A stretch of 43,463 nucleotides of DNA from Acidobacteriota bacterium (lineage in GTDB: Bacteria > Acidobacteriota > Terriglobia > Terriglobales > Acidobacteriaceae). The stretch spans positions 1 through 43,463 of the forward strand of contig JAEYQK010000083.1 in NCBI GenBank assembly GCA_023410055.1, in the 5' to 3' direction. The notes beneath the pieces were generated by a model. The model made no database searches, was not told the origin of the DNA, and saw only the letters and a program-made list of their open reading frames with translations. Below, in pieces: positions 11,865 to 21,040 of this stretch. Numbering within the stretch: position 1 is the stretch's first letter; each line of letters starts with the position of its first letter. A program made the translations under genes and the position numbers.

Positions 11865-13469
11865 TCAATAGTCGGAAATTTCCTGAGTTTCCGAAACGCC
11901 GTGTAGCTGTGATTCCTGTGCGCCGGAGACGGACGAGAATTGGACCTGGTTTCTACCAGCCGCTTTCGCGCGATACAGCGCTGCGTCGGCGGCGATCAGG
12001 AGGGCTTTGGGATCGTGTCCCCCTGTGCTGACCGTCACACCTATACTGATGGTGACGCGAGGAGTCGTTGACAGTTCTTCGACAGTTCGTCGCACTCGCT
12101 GCGACAAAGCTATGGCATCTCTCTGGTCAACGCCTGGGGCCACAAGCACGAATTCCTCGCCACCGTAACGCCCAACAGTGTCGTAAGGGCGAGTCGAACT
12201 CCTTATGCCATCCACGACTGCCTTTAAGACGGCATCCCCAGCGACATGACCAAAGGTATCGTTCACAGCCTTGAAATGATCCAGGTCCAGTATCATGACG
12301 CCGACGCTCCGATTCTCTCGTGACGCTCTGCATAGTTCGACATTCAGCTCTGACATTAAAGCCGCCCGATTCAATACGCCGGTCAGGCCATCGTGCCTGG
12401 CGCTGTATGCGAGCAATTCTTGAGCGATCAGCAACTCTCTTTTCAGTTCTTCCAGATCCGTCAACATGGTGTTGAACGCGTGTTCCAGCGTAGTAATCTC
12501 GTCGTTGCCCGTGATGTGTACACGGTGTGACAGATCACCGGTGGCGCTGACCAGGTCAGCCGTGGAACTCAGTCGAGCGACACGAGATAGGACGAGCTTT
12601 TGAAGCAAGTAAAATCCCGCCACATTCAACAGAAGGGCGGTGAGACTAATTTCGACGAGCATGATTGCTTGTGCAACACGCCCTTCGCGTGACAGATCCC
12701 GATGAAACTCGGACGACAACAGCAGACCAGAGCGACCATACAAATCGGGAATGCGAACCCATCCGGTGATTACGTCTTCCCCCCTGGGTTCGGTCCATTC
12801 CGTTGGACCATCACTCGCTAAGGCTCGGGACGTGCGGATGCCAGAGGTATTCGCTACAACAGCCGTCATGTGCAAGGCAAGAATGCACGCAAGGGCCTGA
12901 ACTTCCCTGTCGTCGAACCAGCGGCCCATAACGAGGGTTCCACGCGAGGGCCCCGTGCCGTCGGTCCTCAGCACGGGGCGGATTGAGAGCATCATGGCAC
13001 CCCCATTCAGCATCAGCACCCCGTTCCCGGACGGAGAAGCGCGACCTTCTAGGTACTGTATGGCGCTACTGACTTTGGCCAACTCGTCATTCCGACCACA
13101 CACTGAGGGTGTCTCACCAAATTCCTGACACAGCCTTAATCTCCCGCGGATATCGAAAATCAGGAATACGCTAATGCCATATCGATTAAAGGACTGTGCA
13201 GATATCTCAGAATCTACGTACGCCCGATAACGGCCCTGCATGAATCGATAAGTACTGTTCCAAGTGGCATAGTCGCTAGTTGTAGCCTCTAGATGATCGA
13301 GTTGGTGACCGACTGCGTTTCGTACTCGGACCAGGTTAGCTAGAACGATCTTTTCTTCTACCCGCTCGAAGCTGCGAACAATCACGAAATATGACACGGC
13401 ACACATTGCGGCCGAAATCGCCACAAAAGCGATGGCAAAGACGGTGCACATTTTTTGCTGTAGAGTCAT
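11865..13469 (-). CDS. CHASE4-HAMP-GGDEF diguanylate cyclase
   Basis: A 534-residue membrane sensor that should make cyclic di-GMP. A TM helix (about 8-32) is followed by a periplasmic sensor with CHASE4 features (LDHLEATTSDYATWNSTYRF, about 57-76). A second TM helix (about 268-292) and a HAMP linker (about 295-345, ATGDLSHRVHITGNDEI) come next. The GGDEF domain starts at about 355 with HDGLTGVLNR; the active site is RYGGEEF at 434-440, with catalytic GGEEF intact. RPYD at 427-430 forms an RxxD inhibitory site five residues before it, so product feedback is likely. The gene stands alone between divergent rimP and guaB. Confidence 0.93.
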   Translation of the reverse strand: MTLQQKMCTVFAIAFVAISAAMCAVSYFVIVRSFERVEEKIVLANLVRVRNAVGHQLDHLEATTSDYATWNSTYRFMQGRYRAYVDSEISAQSFNRYGISVFLIFDIRGRLRLCQEFGETPSVCGRNDELAKVSSAIQYLEGRASPSGNGVLMLNGGAMMLSIRPVLRTDGTGPSRGTLVMGRWFDDREVQALACILALHMTAVVANTSGIRTSRALASDGPTEWTEPRGEDVITGWVRIPDLYGRSGLLLSSEFHRDLSREGRVAQAIMLVEISLTALLLNVAGFYLLQKLVLSRVARLSSTADLVSATGDLSHRVHITGNDEITTLEHAFNTMLTDLEELKRELLIAQELLAYSARHDGLTGVLNRAALMSELNVELCRASRENRSVGVMILDLDHFKAVNDTFGHVAGDAVLKAVVDGIRSSTRPYDTVGRYGGEEFVLVAPGVDQRDAIALSQRVRRTVEELSTTPRVTISIGVTVSTGGHDPKALLIAADAALYRAKAAGRNQVQFSSVSGAQESQLHGVSETQEISDY

Positions 13470-13548
13470 TCTCCGGTTCGCACCTGACTCTACTTATCGG
13501 AAAAAGCTCCGTTCGCCCTTAGAGTGAATCCCAAATTCGCCTTGCTAT

Positions 13549-13577
13549 TTGCCCATTCTGCCGCCGCACCCTACAAT
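13549..13577 (+). promoter_or_regulatory. Putative guaB promoter
   Basis: TTGCCC (13549-13554) and TACAAT (13572-13577) are 17 bp apart. A start near 13584 gives a leader of about 37 nt before the ATG at 13621. This argues against the longer frame that opens at the TTG at 13549, which would lie inside the -35 box. Confidence 0.5.
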
Positions 13578-13620
13578 AAAGCTTCACCCCATTGGCAATA
13601 CCAATCGAGAACAAGCGAAG

Positions 13621-15120
13621 ATGATCCATTTCCCAGTCCCTGAAGCTTTAACTTTCGATGACGTTCTGCTGCAGCCTGCACTTTCTGATGTCGTTCCGGC
13701 TGCGGCAAACACACAAACACGGCTGACCCGAAATATCACGCTCAATATCCCGATCATGAGCGCCGCGATGGATACGGTAACCGAGTCGCGAATGGCCATT
13801 GCGATCGCACAACAGGGCGGAATGGGCATCGTTCACCGCAATTTGACAATCGAGCAGCAAGCGGGCGAAGTCGACAAGGTGAAGCGTTCAGAAAGCGGCA
13901 TGATCGTCGATCCGATCACGATGTCGCCAGACGCGAAGATTTCAGACGCGCTCGAGGTCATGAAGCGGTATCGAATCTCCGGCGTTCCGATCACGAAGGG
14001 TAAGAAGCTGGTCGGAATTCTGACCAACCGTGACCTTCGGTTTGAGACCCGGACCGACATTCCAATCAGGAACGTGATGACCAAGGAGAATCTCATCACG
14101 GTTCCTGTGGGAACGACTCTGGAACAGGCTGAGCAGATTCTGCACAAGCACCGGGTTGAAAAGTTGCTGGTCGTAGATGACAGGTACGAGCTTAAGGGAC
14201 TCATCACTGTTAAGGACATCCAGAAGAAACTGAAGTATCCGAGTGCGGCCAAGGATTCTCAGGGACGGTTGCGGGTAGCTGCGGCAATAGGTGCGACCGG
14301 CGATTTTCTGGAACGGGCACAGGAGTTGGTCAAAGCCAAGTGCGACCTGCTGGCCATAGATAGCGCCCATGGACATTCAACGAGGGTGCTAGAGGCAATC
14401 AGGACGGTCAAGTCGAAGTTGCCTGAAGTGGATCTGATCGCTGGGAACGTCGCTACCTTTGACGGTGCGTGTGCAGTTGCTACGGCAGGAGCTGACGCAA
14501 TAAAAGTGGGCATCGGGCCGGGCTCGATCTGCACGACTCGAATCGTAACTGGAGTTGGCGTCCCGCAAATCACGGCAATTGCCGAAGCGGCAAGAGCTAC
14601 TCGCGATGCCGGTATTCCAGTGGTAGCAGACGGTGGAATCAAATACTCGGGCGACGTGACGAAGGCATTAGCCGCAGGAGCCAACGTTGTGATGATTGGC
14701 TCGCTCTTCGCCGGAACGGACGAGAGCCCGGGCGAGACAATTCTGTATCAGGGCCGTACGTTCAAAGCCTATCGAGGAATGGGATCTCTATCCGCAATGG
14801 CTCAAGGCTCAAGCGAGCGATATTTCCAGAGTTCAAACGGTGAGGACAGATCCGGCCCCGAGGATGGCAACGGGAATCGCCTGAACAAGCTCGTACCTGA
14901 AGGTATCGAAGGGCGCGTTCCCTATCGCGGACCGCTGTCGATGATCATTCACCAGATGGTTGGCGGCTTGCGCAGCGGCATGGGTTACTGCGGGTGCAAT
15001 AGCATCACGGAGCTTCACGAGAAAGCACGTTTCGTTCGCATCAGCAACGCTGGCTTGAAAGAGAGTCACGTTCACGACGTCATGATCACGCAGGAAGCTC
15101 CGAACTATCACGTGGAGTAG
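13621..15120 (+). CDS. guaB: Inosine-5'-monophosphate dehydrogenase
   Basis: A 499-residue enzyme that oxidises IMP to XMP with NAD+, the committed step of guanine nucleotide synthesis. The TIM barrel starts with EALTFDDVLLQPA and is interrupted by a tandem CBS (Bateman) module at about residues 95-215 (regulatory, nucleotide-binding). The catalytic loop GIGPGSICTTRIVTG holds the nucleophilic Cys. VVADGGIKYSGD and the flap residues YRGMGS follow. The chosen ATG gives MIHFPVPEALTF and normal family length; the upstream TTG frame conflicts with the promoter. A strong terminator follows the stop. Confidence 0.96.
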   Translation: MIHFPVPEALTFDDVLLQPALSDVVPAAANTQTRLTRNITLNIPIMSAAMDTVTESRMAIAIAQQGGMGIVHRNLTIEQQAGEVDKVKRSESGMIVDPITMSPDAKISDALEVMKRYRISGVPITKGKKLVGILTNRDLRFETRTDIPIRNVMTKENLITVPVGTTLEQAEQILHKHRVEKLLVVDDRYELKGLITVKDIQKKLKYPSAAKDSQGRLRVAAAIGATGDFLERAQELVKAKCDLLAIDSAHGHSTRVLEAIRTVKSKLPEVDLIAGNVATFDGACAVATAGADAIKVGIGPGSICTTRIVTGVGVPQITAIAEAARATRDAGIPVVADGGIKYSGDVTKALAAGANVVMIGSLFAGTDESPGETILYQGRTFKAYRGMGSLSAMAQGSSERYFQSSNGEDRSGPEDGNGNRLNKLVPEGIEGRVPYRGPLSMIIHQMVGGLRSGMGYCGCNSITELHEKARFVRISNAGLKESHVHDVMITQEAPNYHVE

Positions 15121-15142
15121 TTGCTGCGATTTCAGCATCAAG

Positions 15143-15169
15143 ACGGCACGCCGAGCGCGTGCCGTTTTC
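15143..15169 (+). terminator. Rho-independent terminator of guaB
   Basis: A 9-bp perfect stem, ACGGCACGC (15143-15151) with GCGTGCCGT (15157-15165), has a 5-nt loop and is followed by TTTTCATTT. It begins 22 bp after the guaB stop. Confidence 0.85.
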
Positions 15170-15223
15170 ATTTGGCACGTCGCAGGTTCAAACCCAGCGT
15201 GCTTGCGGAACATCTTGTGTGAG

Positions 15224-15979
15224 ATGTCCCGAGCCACGGAAGTTTCCAGTTCTGTTCTGGGAGAACCCTCAGAATACGACCGTTTCGCATCCGTCTACGA
15301 TGGATGGCTCGCCAAGGATTTCTGTAAGCGAGCATTCCCCGCGATCGAGAGACTCCTGTTATCGGGTATTCCAGCCGGCGGTCGCATTCTCGACTTGTGT
15401 TGTGGAACCGGGCAGATTGCACGCGAACTCAGCAGCAACGGTTACGACGTGATGGGAATCGACGCCTCACCGGAGATGATTCGGATTGCCCAAAGCAGCG
15501 TTTCTCAAGCTAAATTCATTTGTTGCGATGCGCGGGAGATCAAATTCCAAGCCGAATTTGATGCCACGGTCTCTGCGTTTAACAGTCTTGCGCATTTTGA
15601 TGACCTCACCCGCATCTTCCGTCAGGTGAGGAAGGCTCTTCGGCCACGCGCTCCGTTCTTGTTCGACCTGAGTATGGAAGAAGCATACGTATCCAAATGG
15701 GTCGGTTCATTTGCGCTGGTGGCCGATCAACACGCCTGCATTGTTTCTCCGAGCTACGATTCTGCCTCGCGGATCGGGACAAACCTAGTAACCCTCTTTC
15801 AATTGCAATCGGGCACCTGGCAGCGGTCAGATTTCGAGATCAAGCAAAAGTGCCACACGATGGCGGTTCTTCGTTCAGCATTGCAGACGGCGGGTTACGA
15901 TAATGTACAAACCTATGATGCCGAGCGCGATCTTGGAATTTCCGGCGAAGCAGGGCGAATGTTCTTCCTGTGCCGATGA
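15224..15979 (+). CDS. Class I SAM-dependent methyltransferase
   Basis: A 251-residue soluble protein. Motif I is clear (RILDLCCGTGQIAREL), followed by the acidic loop VMGIDASPEMI that binds the SAM ribose, and then CCDAREIKF and NSLAHFDD, a Methyltransf_25/11-type Rossmann methyltransferase. The frame extends seven codons upstream to a TTG, but ATG 15224 is preferred. The substrate cannot be inferred from sequence or neighbours; it sits between guaB and a small membrane protein in the same direction, with a terminator separating it from guaB. Confidence 0.85.
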   Translation: MSRATEVSSSVLGEPSEYDRFASVYDGWLAKDFCKRAFPAIERLLLSGIPAGGRILDLCCGTGQIARELSSNGYDVMGIDASPEMIRIAQSSVSQAKFICCDAREIKFQAEFDATVSAFNSLAHFDDLTRIFRQVRKALRPRAPFLFDLSMEEAYVSKWVGSFALVADQHACIVSPSYDSASRIGTNLVTLFQLQSGTWQRSDFEIKQKCHTMAVLRSALQTAGYDNVQTYDAERDLGISGEAGRMFFLCR

Positions 15980-16047
15980 ATTGAGCCGGAAACTTGCCGC
16001 AGCACGGCTTCAAGACAGTTGACGATACGAGGTAGTAATCCCCTGCC

Positions 16048-16377
16048 ATGCTGACAATTCTGTTGTTGACCATCTCCAACGTATTCATGACCTTCGCGTG
16101 GTACGGTCACCTGAAATACAAGAATGTTCCCATTTTCAAGGTAATCGTCATCAGTTGGGGCATCGCATTTTTCGAGTACTGTTTTCAGGTTCCAGCGAAT
16201 CGGTTCGGTTACGGCAAGTTTAGCGCCGCGCAGTTGAAGATCATCCAGGAAGTAATCACGCTTTCCGTCTTCTCGGTGTTCTCCGTGCTATACCTGGGCG
16301 AGAAGATGCACTGGAAGTATGGTGTGGGATTTGGATTGATGGTCGCGGCAGTGTTCGTTGTTTTCCACGAATGGTGA
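16048..16377 (+). CDS. DUF486/DMT-type small membrane protein
   Basis: A 109-residue protein with four predicted membrane helices. The pattern NVFMTFAWYGHLKYKN, AFFEYCFQVPANRFGY, QLKIIQEVITLSVFSVF and FGLMVAAVFVVFHEW is characteristic of the DUF486 family, related to small drug/metabolite transporters. Function is unknown. It is read in the same direction as its neighbours, with 68 bp before it and about 90 bp after it. Confidence 0.88.
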   Translation: MLTILLLTISNVFMTFAWYGHLKYKNVPIFKVIVISWGIAFFEYCFQVPANRFGYGKFSAAQLKIIQEVITLSVFSVFSVLYLGEKMHWKYGVGFGLMVAAVFVVFHEW

Positions 16378-16467
16378 TGCACCGCTTGGATTGCATTCTC
16401 AGATGAGATAAGCTGAACGGCTTCGAGGTCTGGGTACCTTGAATTGGAAGCCGCAGGAGCGCAGCCA

Positions 16468-17655
16468 ATGAAGCTTCTCGTGATCGGTGCTGGCATGATG
16501 GGATCGGCAGCCGCCTATGACATGGCGCGCTCGCCAGAAGTCGAGTCTGTGACGCTTGCAGATGCTGACATAGCGCGCGCCAAGGAAGCCGCAATCCGCG
16601 TTAACAAGCTGACGAAGTTTAAGAAGGTGAAGCCGGCGAAAGTTGACGCCAGTAAGGAATCGGCTGTTGCAAAGCTGATGCGTGGTCATGATGCGGCGCT
16701 CTCGGCAGTTCCCTATTTTCACAATCTCGGTTTATGTAAGGCGGCAATCAAGGCCGGATGCCATTTTGCTGATCTCGGGGGCAATAACAGCGTCGTTCGG
16801 CAAGAGCTGAAGCTCGATAAGCAAGCCCAGAAACGCGGAGTAGCTATCGCACCCGACTGTGGGCTGTCGCCCGGCATGGCGTCGATTCTCGGTGGCGAAC
16901 TCGTGCGCCGCCTTGGCGGCAAGGCTGATGCGATTGAGATCTATGTTGGCGGTCTGCCATTGGAGCCCAAGCGGCCATTCAATTACCAGCTTGTTTTCTC
17001 AGTTGAGGGGCTAATCAACGAGTACGTCGAACCCGCCCAAATCTTGCGCAAGGGCAAGATCACGACAATTGAACCGCTCAGTGAACCGGAAACCTTCATC
17101 ATGACTGGATTCCCGCCGCTCGACGCCTTCCACACCTCCGGCGGAACTTCCACCTTGCCAGAAACATTCCAGGGCAAGGTGGGCGAGTGCTTCGAAAAGA
17201 CGCTGCGATACCAGGGACACTTCCCGATCATTCGAGCCCTTTACGATCTTGGGTTGTTCTCAAGCAAACCGGTTCGGGTTGGGAAAGAAAAGATCATTCC
17301 ACGCGCACTGATGACCAAGATTTTTGAAAACAAGTTTGCCGGAAATGAACCGGATGTCACGATTCTGCGAGTTGAAGGACATCTGAAGGATCGTGATGCT
17401 GCGTTCACCGTAGTCGATCACTACGATCCGAAAACGAAGATGACCTCGATGATGCGAACCACTGCCTGGTCGGCAGCTGTTGTTGTGCAGATGCTCGCTT
17501 CCGGAGTCATGGCGAAGCGCGGCGCGATTCTGCAAGAGCTTGACGTCCCTGCCGACGTCTATATCGAGCAGATGAAGGATCGCGGAATCAATATCGAGTT
17601 CCACGAAAACTCGGATAAGGACGCAGAAGCAAGCGTCTTGCGTGCAGACGCGTAG
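16468..17655 (+). CDS. Saccharopine dehydrogenase-like NAD(P)-binding oxidoreductase
   Basis: A 395-residue enzyme. The N-terminal Rossmann fold is obvious (MKLLVIGAGMMGSAAAYDM), and the central GLSPGMASILGGEL and C-terminal dimerisation regions follow the saccharopine dehydrogenase/lysine-6-dehydrogenase-like family. These enzymes act on lysine-derived or similar amino-acid substrates; which one is used here is not evident, as no lysine catabolic genes are adjacent. ATG 16468 is preferred over an upstream TTG because AGGAG (16455-16459) lies 8 bp before it. Many bacterial members have been annotated as L-lysine dehydrogenase, so this is a family-level call. Confidence 0.83.
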   Translation: MKLLVIGAGMMGSAAAYDMARSPEVESVTLADADIARAKEAAIRVNKLTKFKKVKPAKVDASKESAVAKLMRGHDAALSAVPYFHNLGLCKAAIKAGCHFADLGGNNSVVRQELKLDKQAQKRGVAIAPDCGLSPGMASILGGELVRRLGGKADAIEIYVGGLPLEPKRPFNYQLVFSVEGLINEYVEPAQILRKGKITTIEPLSEPETFIMTGFPPLDAFHTSGGTSTLPETFQGKVGECFEKTLRYQGHFPIIRALYDLGLFSSKPVRVGKEKIIPRALMTKIFENKFAGNEPDVTILRVEGHLKDRDAAFTVVDHYDPKTKMTSMMRTTAWSAAVVVQMLASGVMAKRGAILQELDVPADVYIEQMKDRGINIEFHENSDKDAEASVLRADA

Positions 17656-17743
17656 CTCTCCCAATTTTCAGCTTGTTGCGTAATCGGATGCCGTTGTTGA
17701 CTACGGTATTGACTTTCGCTTTTCTTTCGCTCACACTCTCCAT

Positions 17744-18358
17744 ATGGCAATTACCAGACGGCAGCGCCAGGTCTACGATTTCATCGCTGAATTCGTTTCC
17801 AAGAACGGCTATTCGCCTTCTTTTGAGGAGATCGGCGAAGGTCTCGGCCTGAATTCTTTGGCAACCGTCCACAAACATCTCTCGAACCTAGAGAAGAAGG
17901 GTTTGTTGAAGCGCGACTTCAACCGCTCGCGATCCATCGACATCGTTCCCCTCAAGGGACGAGTGAAACAGGCAACCATAGCAAACGATGCGCTTCCCCT
18001 GGTCGGACGAATTGCGGCTGGATCGCCGATAGAAGCCATCGCGAATCCCGAAACAATCTCGCTGGCGGATTTCAGCCGATCACGCGACGTCTTTGTGCTG
18101 GAAGTCCGCGGAGATTCCATGCGAGACGATCACATTGTGAATGGAGACTACGTCCTAATCGAGAAGACTCAAACGGCTCACAACGGAGAGATCGTGGTTG
18201 CGCTGGTAAACGGTTCCGATGCGACCTTGAAGCGGTTTTACAGGGAGGGAACTCAAGTTCGGCTGCAGCCGGCGAATTCGACCATGTCACCGATTATTGT
18301 TCCTGCAGATCAGGTCTCTATACAAGGACGTGTCATCGGCGTCCTGCGTAAGTACTAA
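17744..18358 (+). CDS. lexA: LexA repressor, SOS regulator
   Basis: A 204-residue repressor-protease. The N-terminal winged helix (about 1-65) has YSPSFEEIGEGLGLNSLATVHKHL as its recognition region (quoted in part). The autocleavage site Ala92-Gly93 lies in GRIAAGSP. Catalytic Ser125 (RGDSM) and Lys163 (TLKRF) have the expected spacing, so RecA-stimulated self-cleavage should be intact. It is a single gene with 88 bp before it. I could not identify a LexA operator in that gap with confidence; TTGACT occurs twice there but no convincing -10 follows. Confidence 0.95.
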   Translation: MAITRRQRQVYDFIAEFVSKNGYSPSFEEIGEGLGLNSLATVHKHLSNLEKKGLLKRDFNRSRSIDIVPLKGRVKQATIANDALPLVGRIAAGSPIEAIANPETISLADFSRSRDVFVLEVRGDSMRDDHIVNGDYVLIEKTQTAHNGEIVVALVNGSDATLKRFYREGTQVRLQPANSTMSPIIVPADQVSIQGRVIGVLRKY

Positions 18359-18526
18359 CCCCATCGCGGACCTTAACCCATGCTAAACAGGTCCGCCTAG
18401 TGCGAAAGAGCTAGAACCCTGATAGTCTCATTTCAACGCTGTTGACGGCCCCTCCTGAGAGTCATTCCCTAAAGACATGGCCGTTTCAGCCGATTCATAC
18501 GGAAAGAAATGGAGTTATAGAAGTCC

Positions 18527-20257
18527 ATGCGAATGGCTGCGAATCTTCCCAAGGTTGCCTACTTCTCAATGGAAATGGCACTGGATCCAGATATCCCAAC
18601 GTACAGCGGAGGTTTGGGAGTGCTGGCCGGTGATACGTTGCGTTCTGCGGCGGATCTGGCTGTGCCTGTCACTGGTGTCACCCTTCTCCATCGAAAGGGA
18701 TACTTCCGTCAACGTTTCGATGCGAACGGAAATCAGAGTGAGGAGCCGCAGTTCTGGAAGCCAGAGGAAGTGCTGCAGCCCGTGGATGGCAAGGTAACGG
18801 TCAGTATCGAAGGACGCAGGGTCGCAGTCAGAGCGTGGCGTTTCGTCGTCAAAGGCGTCAGCGGACACATTGTCCCGGTATACCTGCTTGATACCGATCT
18901 GCCGGAAAATGCACCCCAGGATCGTGCGCTGACAGACTACCTCTACGGCGGCGATACGCAATATCGGCTTTGTCAGGAAGTTGTACTTGGTATAGCTGGC
19001 GTGGCGTTCCTGCGCACGTTGGGCGAGGAAGAACGCATCGAAGCCTTTCACATGAATGAGGGGCACTCGGCATTGCTAACGCTTGCGCTTCTCGAACATC
19101 GACTGGAGCGGCAGTCGGGATGGCGCGTCGAAGAGAGCGACATCGAGTTCGTCAGATCCAGATGCATCTTCACGACGCATACGCCGGTTCCCGCGGGACA
19201 CGACCAGTTCCCCCGCAGCATGGCGGAACAGGTTCTCGGCCCTGATAAAACGGCGCTGCTAGACGAGTCGAATTCCTGGCATGACGGCACCCTGAACATG
19301 ACCCATCTTGCGCTGCACTTCTCTCGCTACATCAACGGCGTTGCGATGAGGCACGGAGAAGTATCTCGCGGCATGTTCCCGAATTATCCGATCAACGCGA
19401 TCACCAATGGCGTTCACGCTTTAACTTGGACCTCGGACGCCTTCAGCGCTTTGTATGACAAATTCATCCCCGGATGGCGAGTCGACAACAACTACTTGCG
19501 GTATGCAATCAGCATTCCGTTCGACGACATCCGCCGCGCGCACGCCAGCGCAAAGGGCACATTGCTGGAAGAAGTTAAGAAGCAGACGGGTGTACAGTTG
19601 GATCCGAACATTCTGACGCTGGGCTTCGCCCGACGCGCTAGTACCTACAAGCGAGCCGACCTGCTGTTCCACAATCCCGAAAGGCTGAAGTGGATCGCGG
19701 CTAATGTCGGTCCGATTCAGGTGATCTATGGTGGCAAAGCTCACCCGCATGATGAGGGAGGCAAAGCGCTAATAAGACGTGTATTCGAGGCGTCAAAGTC
19801 GCTCGCCAGCGCTATTCGGGTGGTCTACGTCGAGAACTACGATTGGCATTGGGGCAAGCTGCTGACCGGCGGTGTGGATATTTGGCTGAACACTCCGATG
19901 CGTCCACAAGAAGCTTCGGGCACGAGCGGCATGAAAGCGGCGTTGAACGGTGTGCCCAGCTTCAGCGTGATTGACGGGTGGTGGATGGAAGGTCACATCG
20001 AGGGCGTTACCGGTTGGTCAGTTGGCAATGGCGAGATTACGGAAGATGCCGCATCCGAAGTCACCAGTCTTTATGACAAGCTGGAACGCACGATTCTGCC
20101 GATGTTCTATGGGCGCCCGTTCGCGTTTGCCAAGGTGATGCGGTCGGCAATCGCATTCAATGGTTCCTTCTTCAATACTCAACGGATGGTGATGCAGTAC
20201 GTTGGGAACGCATACATGCAGAACACAGAAGCAACAGCTAAAGCGCAAGTGAAGTGA
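18527..20257 (+). CDS. glgP: Alpha-glucan (glycogen) phosphorylase, short-form family
   Basis: A 576-residue GT35 enzyme that releases glucose-1-phosphate from alpha-1,4-glucans, with PLP as cofactor. It belongs to the shorter bacterial/archaeal alpha-glucan phosphorylase family: N-terminal VAYFSMEMALDPDIPTYSGG, GGLGVLAGD, then AFHMNEGHSA and FTTHTPVPAGHD. The PLP lysine lies in EASGTSGMKAALNG. Length is close to the ~600 residues usual for this form; the N-terminus appears slightly short, without the DUF3417 domain of longer relatives. The ATG at 18527 is followed by another two codons later. No other glycogen genes are in the window. A strong terminator follows. Confidence 0.92.
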   Translation: MRMAANLPKVAYFSMEMALDPDIPTYSGGLGVLAGDTLRSAADLAVPVTGVTLLHRKGYFRQRFDANGNQSEEPQFWKPEEVLQPVDGKVTVSIEGRRVAVRAWRFVVKGVSGHIVPVYLLDTDLPENAPQDRALTDYLYGGDTQYRLCQEVVLGIAGVAFLRTLGEEERIEAFHMNEGHSALLTLALLEHRLERQSGWRVEESDIEFVRSRCIFTTHTPVPAGHDQFPRSMAEQVLGPDKTALLDESNSWHDGTLNMTHLALHFSRYINGVAMRHGEVSRGMFPNYPINAITNGVHALTWTSDAFSALYDKFIPGWRVDNNYLRYAISIPFDDIRRAHASAKGTLLEEVKKQTGVQLDPNILTLGFARRASTYKRADLLFHNPERLKWIAANVGPIQVIYGGKAHPHDEGGKALIRRVFEASKSLASAIRVVYVENYDWHWGKLLTGGVDIWLNTPMRPQEASGTSGMKAALNGVPSFSVIDGWWMEGHIEGVTGWSVGNGEITEDAASEVTSLYDKLERTILPMFYGRPFAFAKVMRSAIAFNGSFFNTQRMVMQYVGNAYMQNTEATAKAQVK

Positions 20258-20277
20258 CAGCGTGATCAGTCGCAAGA

Positions 20278-20312
20278 AATAAGCCCAGCAGCCCGCTGGG
20301 CTTATTCTTTTC
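20278..20312 (+). terminator. Rho-independent terminator of glgP (possibly bidirectional)
   Basis: A 12-bp perfect stem, AATAAGCCCAGC (20278-20289) with GCTGGGCTTATT (20295-20306), has a 5-nt loop and is followed by CTTTTC. It lies between convergent glgP and trxA and could serve both strands, although the minus-strand tail is less T-rich. Confidence 0.88.
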
Positions 20313-20328
20313 TAGACTCTTTTCTGGA

Positions 20329-20661
20329 TTATGCGAGTTGGCGGTCCAGGGCTTTCTCAATATTTTCCTTAGGAACATAACCAACAATCTGCTCCTGCAC
20401 CTGACCGCCCTTGAAAATCAGCAAAGTTGGAATGCCGCGAATTCCGTAGCGCTGGGGAGTCGCCATGTTCTTGTCGACATCCATTTTGCCCACTTTCACT
20501 TTGCCGTCGTACTGCGCAGCTAGCTCATCAATCACGGGTGCCAGCGCACGGCAGGGGCCGCACCAGGCAGCCCAAAAGTCGACGATTACTGGCTCATCAG
20601 ACTTCAATACAAGTTGGTCGAAAGTCGAGTCTGTCACCTCGAAAATGCTATTGCTTGCCAT
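20329..20661 (-). CDS. trxA: Thioredoxin
   Basis: A 110-residue cytoplasmic disulfide reductase. The active site WCGPC lies in VDFWAAWCGPCRALAP, and the cis-proline loop is GIRGIPTLLIFKGG. Length is standard for Trx1-type proteins. A strong ribosome site GGAGG sits 4 nt before the ATG on the minus strand. It converges with glgP across the shared terminator. Confidence 0.97.
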   Translation of the reverse strand: MASNSIFEVTDSTFDQLVLKSDEPVIVDFWAAWCGPCRALAPVIDELAAQYDGKVKVGKMDVDKNMATPQRYGIRGIPTLLIFKGGQVQEQIVGYVPKENIEKALDRQLA

Positions 20662-21040
20662 TATTCCTCCGGAAATTTCTTTGCGCCCTTAATCCAGCCC
20701 GCGGACTCACACGTATATGTCAACGGCTATCTGATGCTGGCATGTCTATCAACAATTCAGGAATATCGTAACACCCGTATAAGTCTCAGGACGGTAACCT
20801 GTCAGTCGACCTGTGGTGCTGCGTCCTATATGTACAGATTCCGCTCACCACAAAAAGAAGCGCCTCGGGCCAAATTCCCAAGGCGCTCCGGCAGCCCTCC
20901 CCCAGAACTGCCATTCGGACATGGCTATTCTGAGTAAATGTTCTTGGCCTCACAAGTCACCATCGTAATCGCAGCGTAACATTTGGTAACCCTTGAGCAG
21001 CCCTAAAGTACATTCGTTCTCTGCGATCTGAGCCCGCCCC
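20662..21040. other. Intergenic region upstream of trxA with no gene
   Basis: These 379 bases hold the trxA ribosome site and presumably its promoter (a TTGACA is present on the minus strand near 20720, but I see no good -10 at the right spacing), and the terminator of the flavoprotein gene at 20852-20887. No coding frame with plausible content is visible. Confidence 0.6.
20852..20887 (-). terminator. Rho-independent terminator of the HI0933-type gene
   Basis: AGCGCCT (20859-20865) pairs with AGGCGCT (20881-20887), extended by GGG/CCC after one mismatch. On the minus strand the hairpin is followed by TCTTTTTG. It lies about 154 bp beyond the flavoprotein stop. Confidence 0.7.

Noticed and set aside
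13549..13620. Upstream extension of guaB from TTG 13549
   Set aside because: The TTG is part of the likely -35 box and the extra 24 residues do not resemble IMPDH.
15174..15215. Possible tRNA remnant (GGTTCAAAC T-loop-like sequence) after guaB
   Set aside because: Only a weak T-arm with one stem mismatch can be drawn and no acceptor or anticodon stem is found. A minus-strand frame containing GFEPAT, often an artefact of tRNA 3' ends, hints at decay but is not enough.
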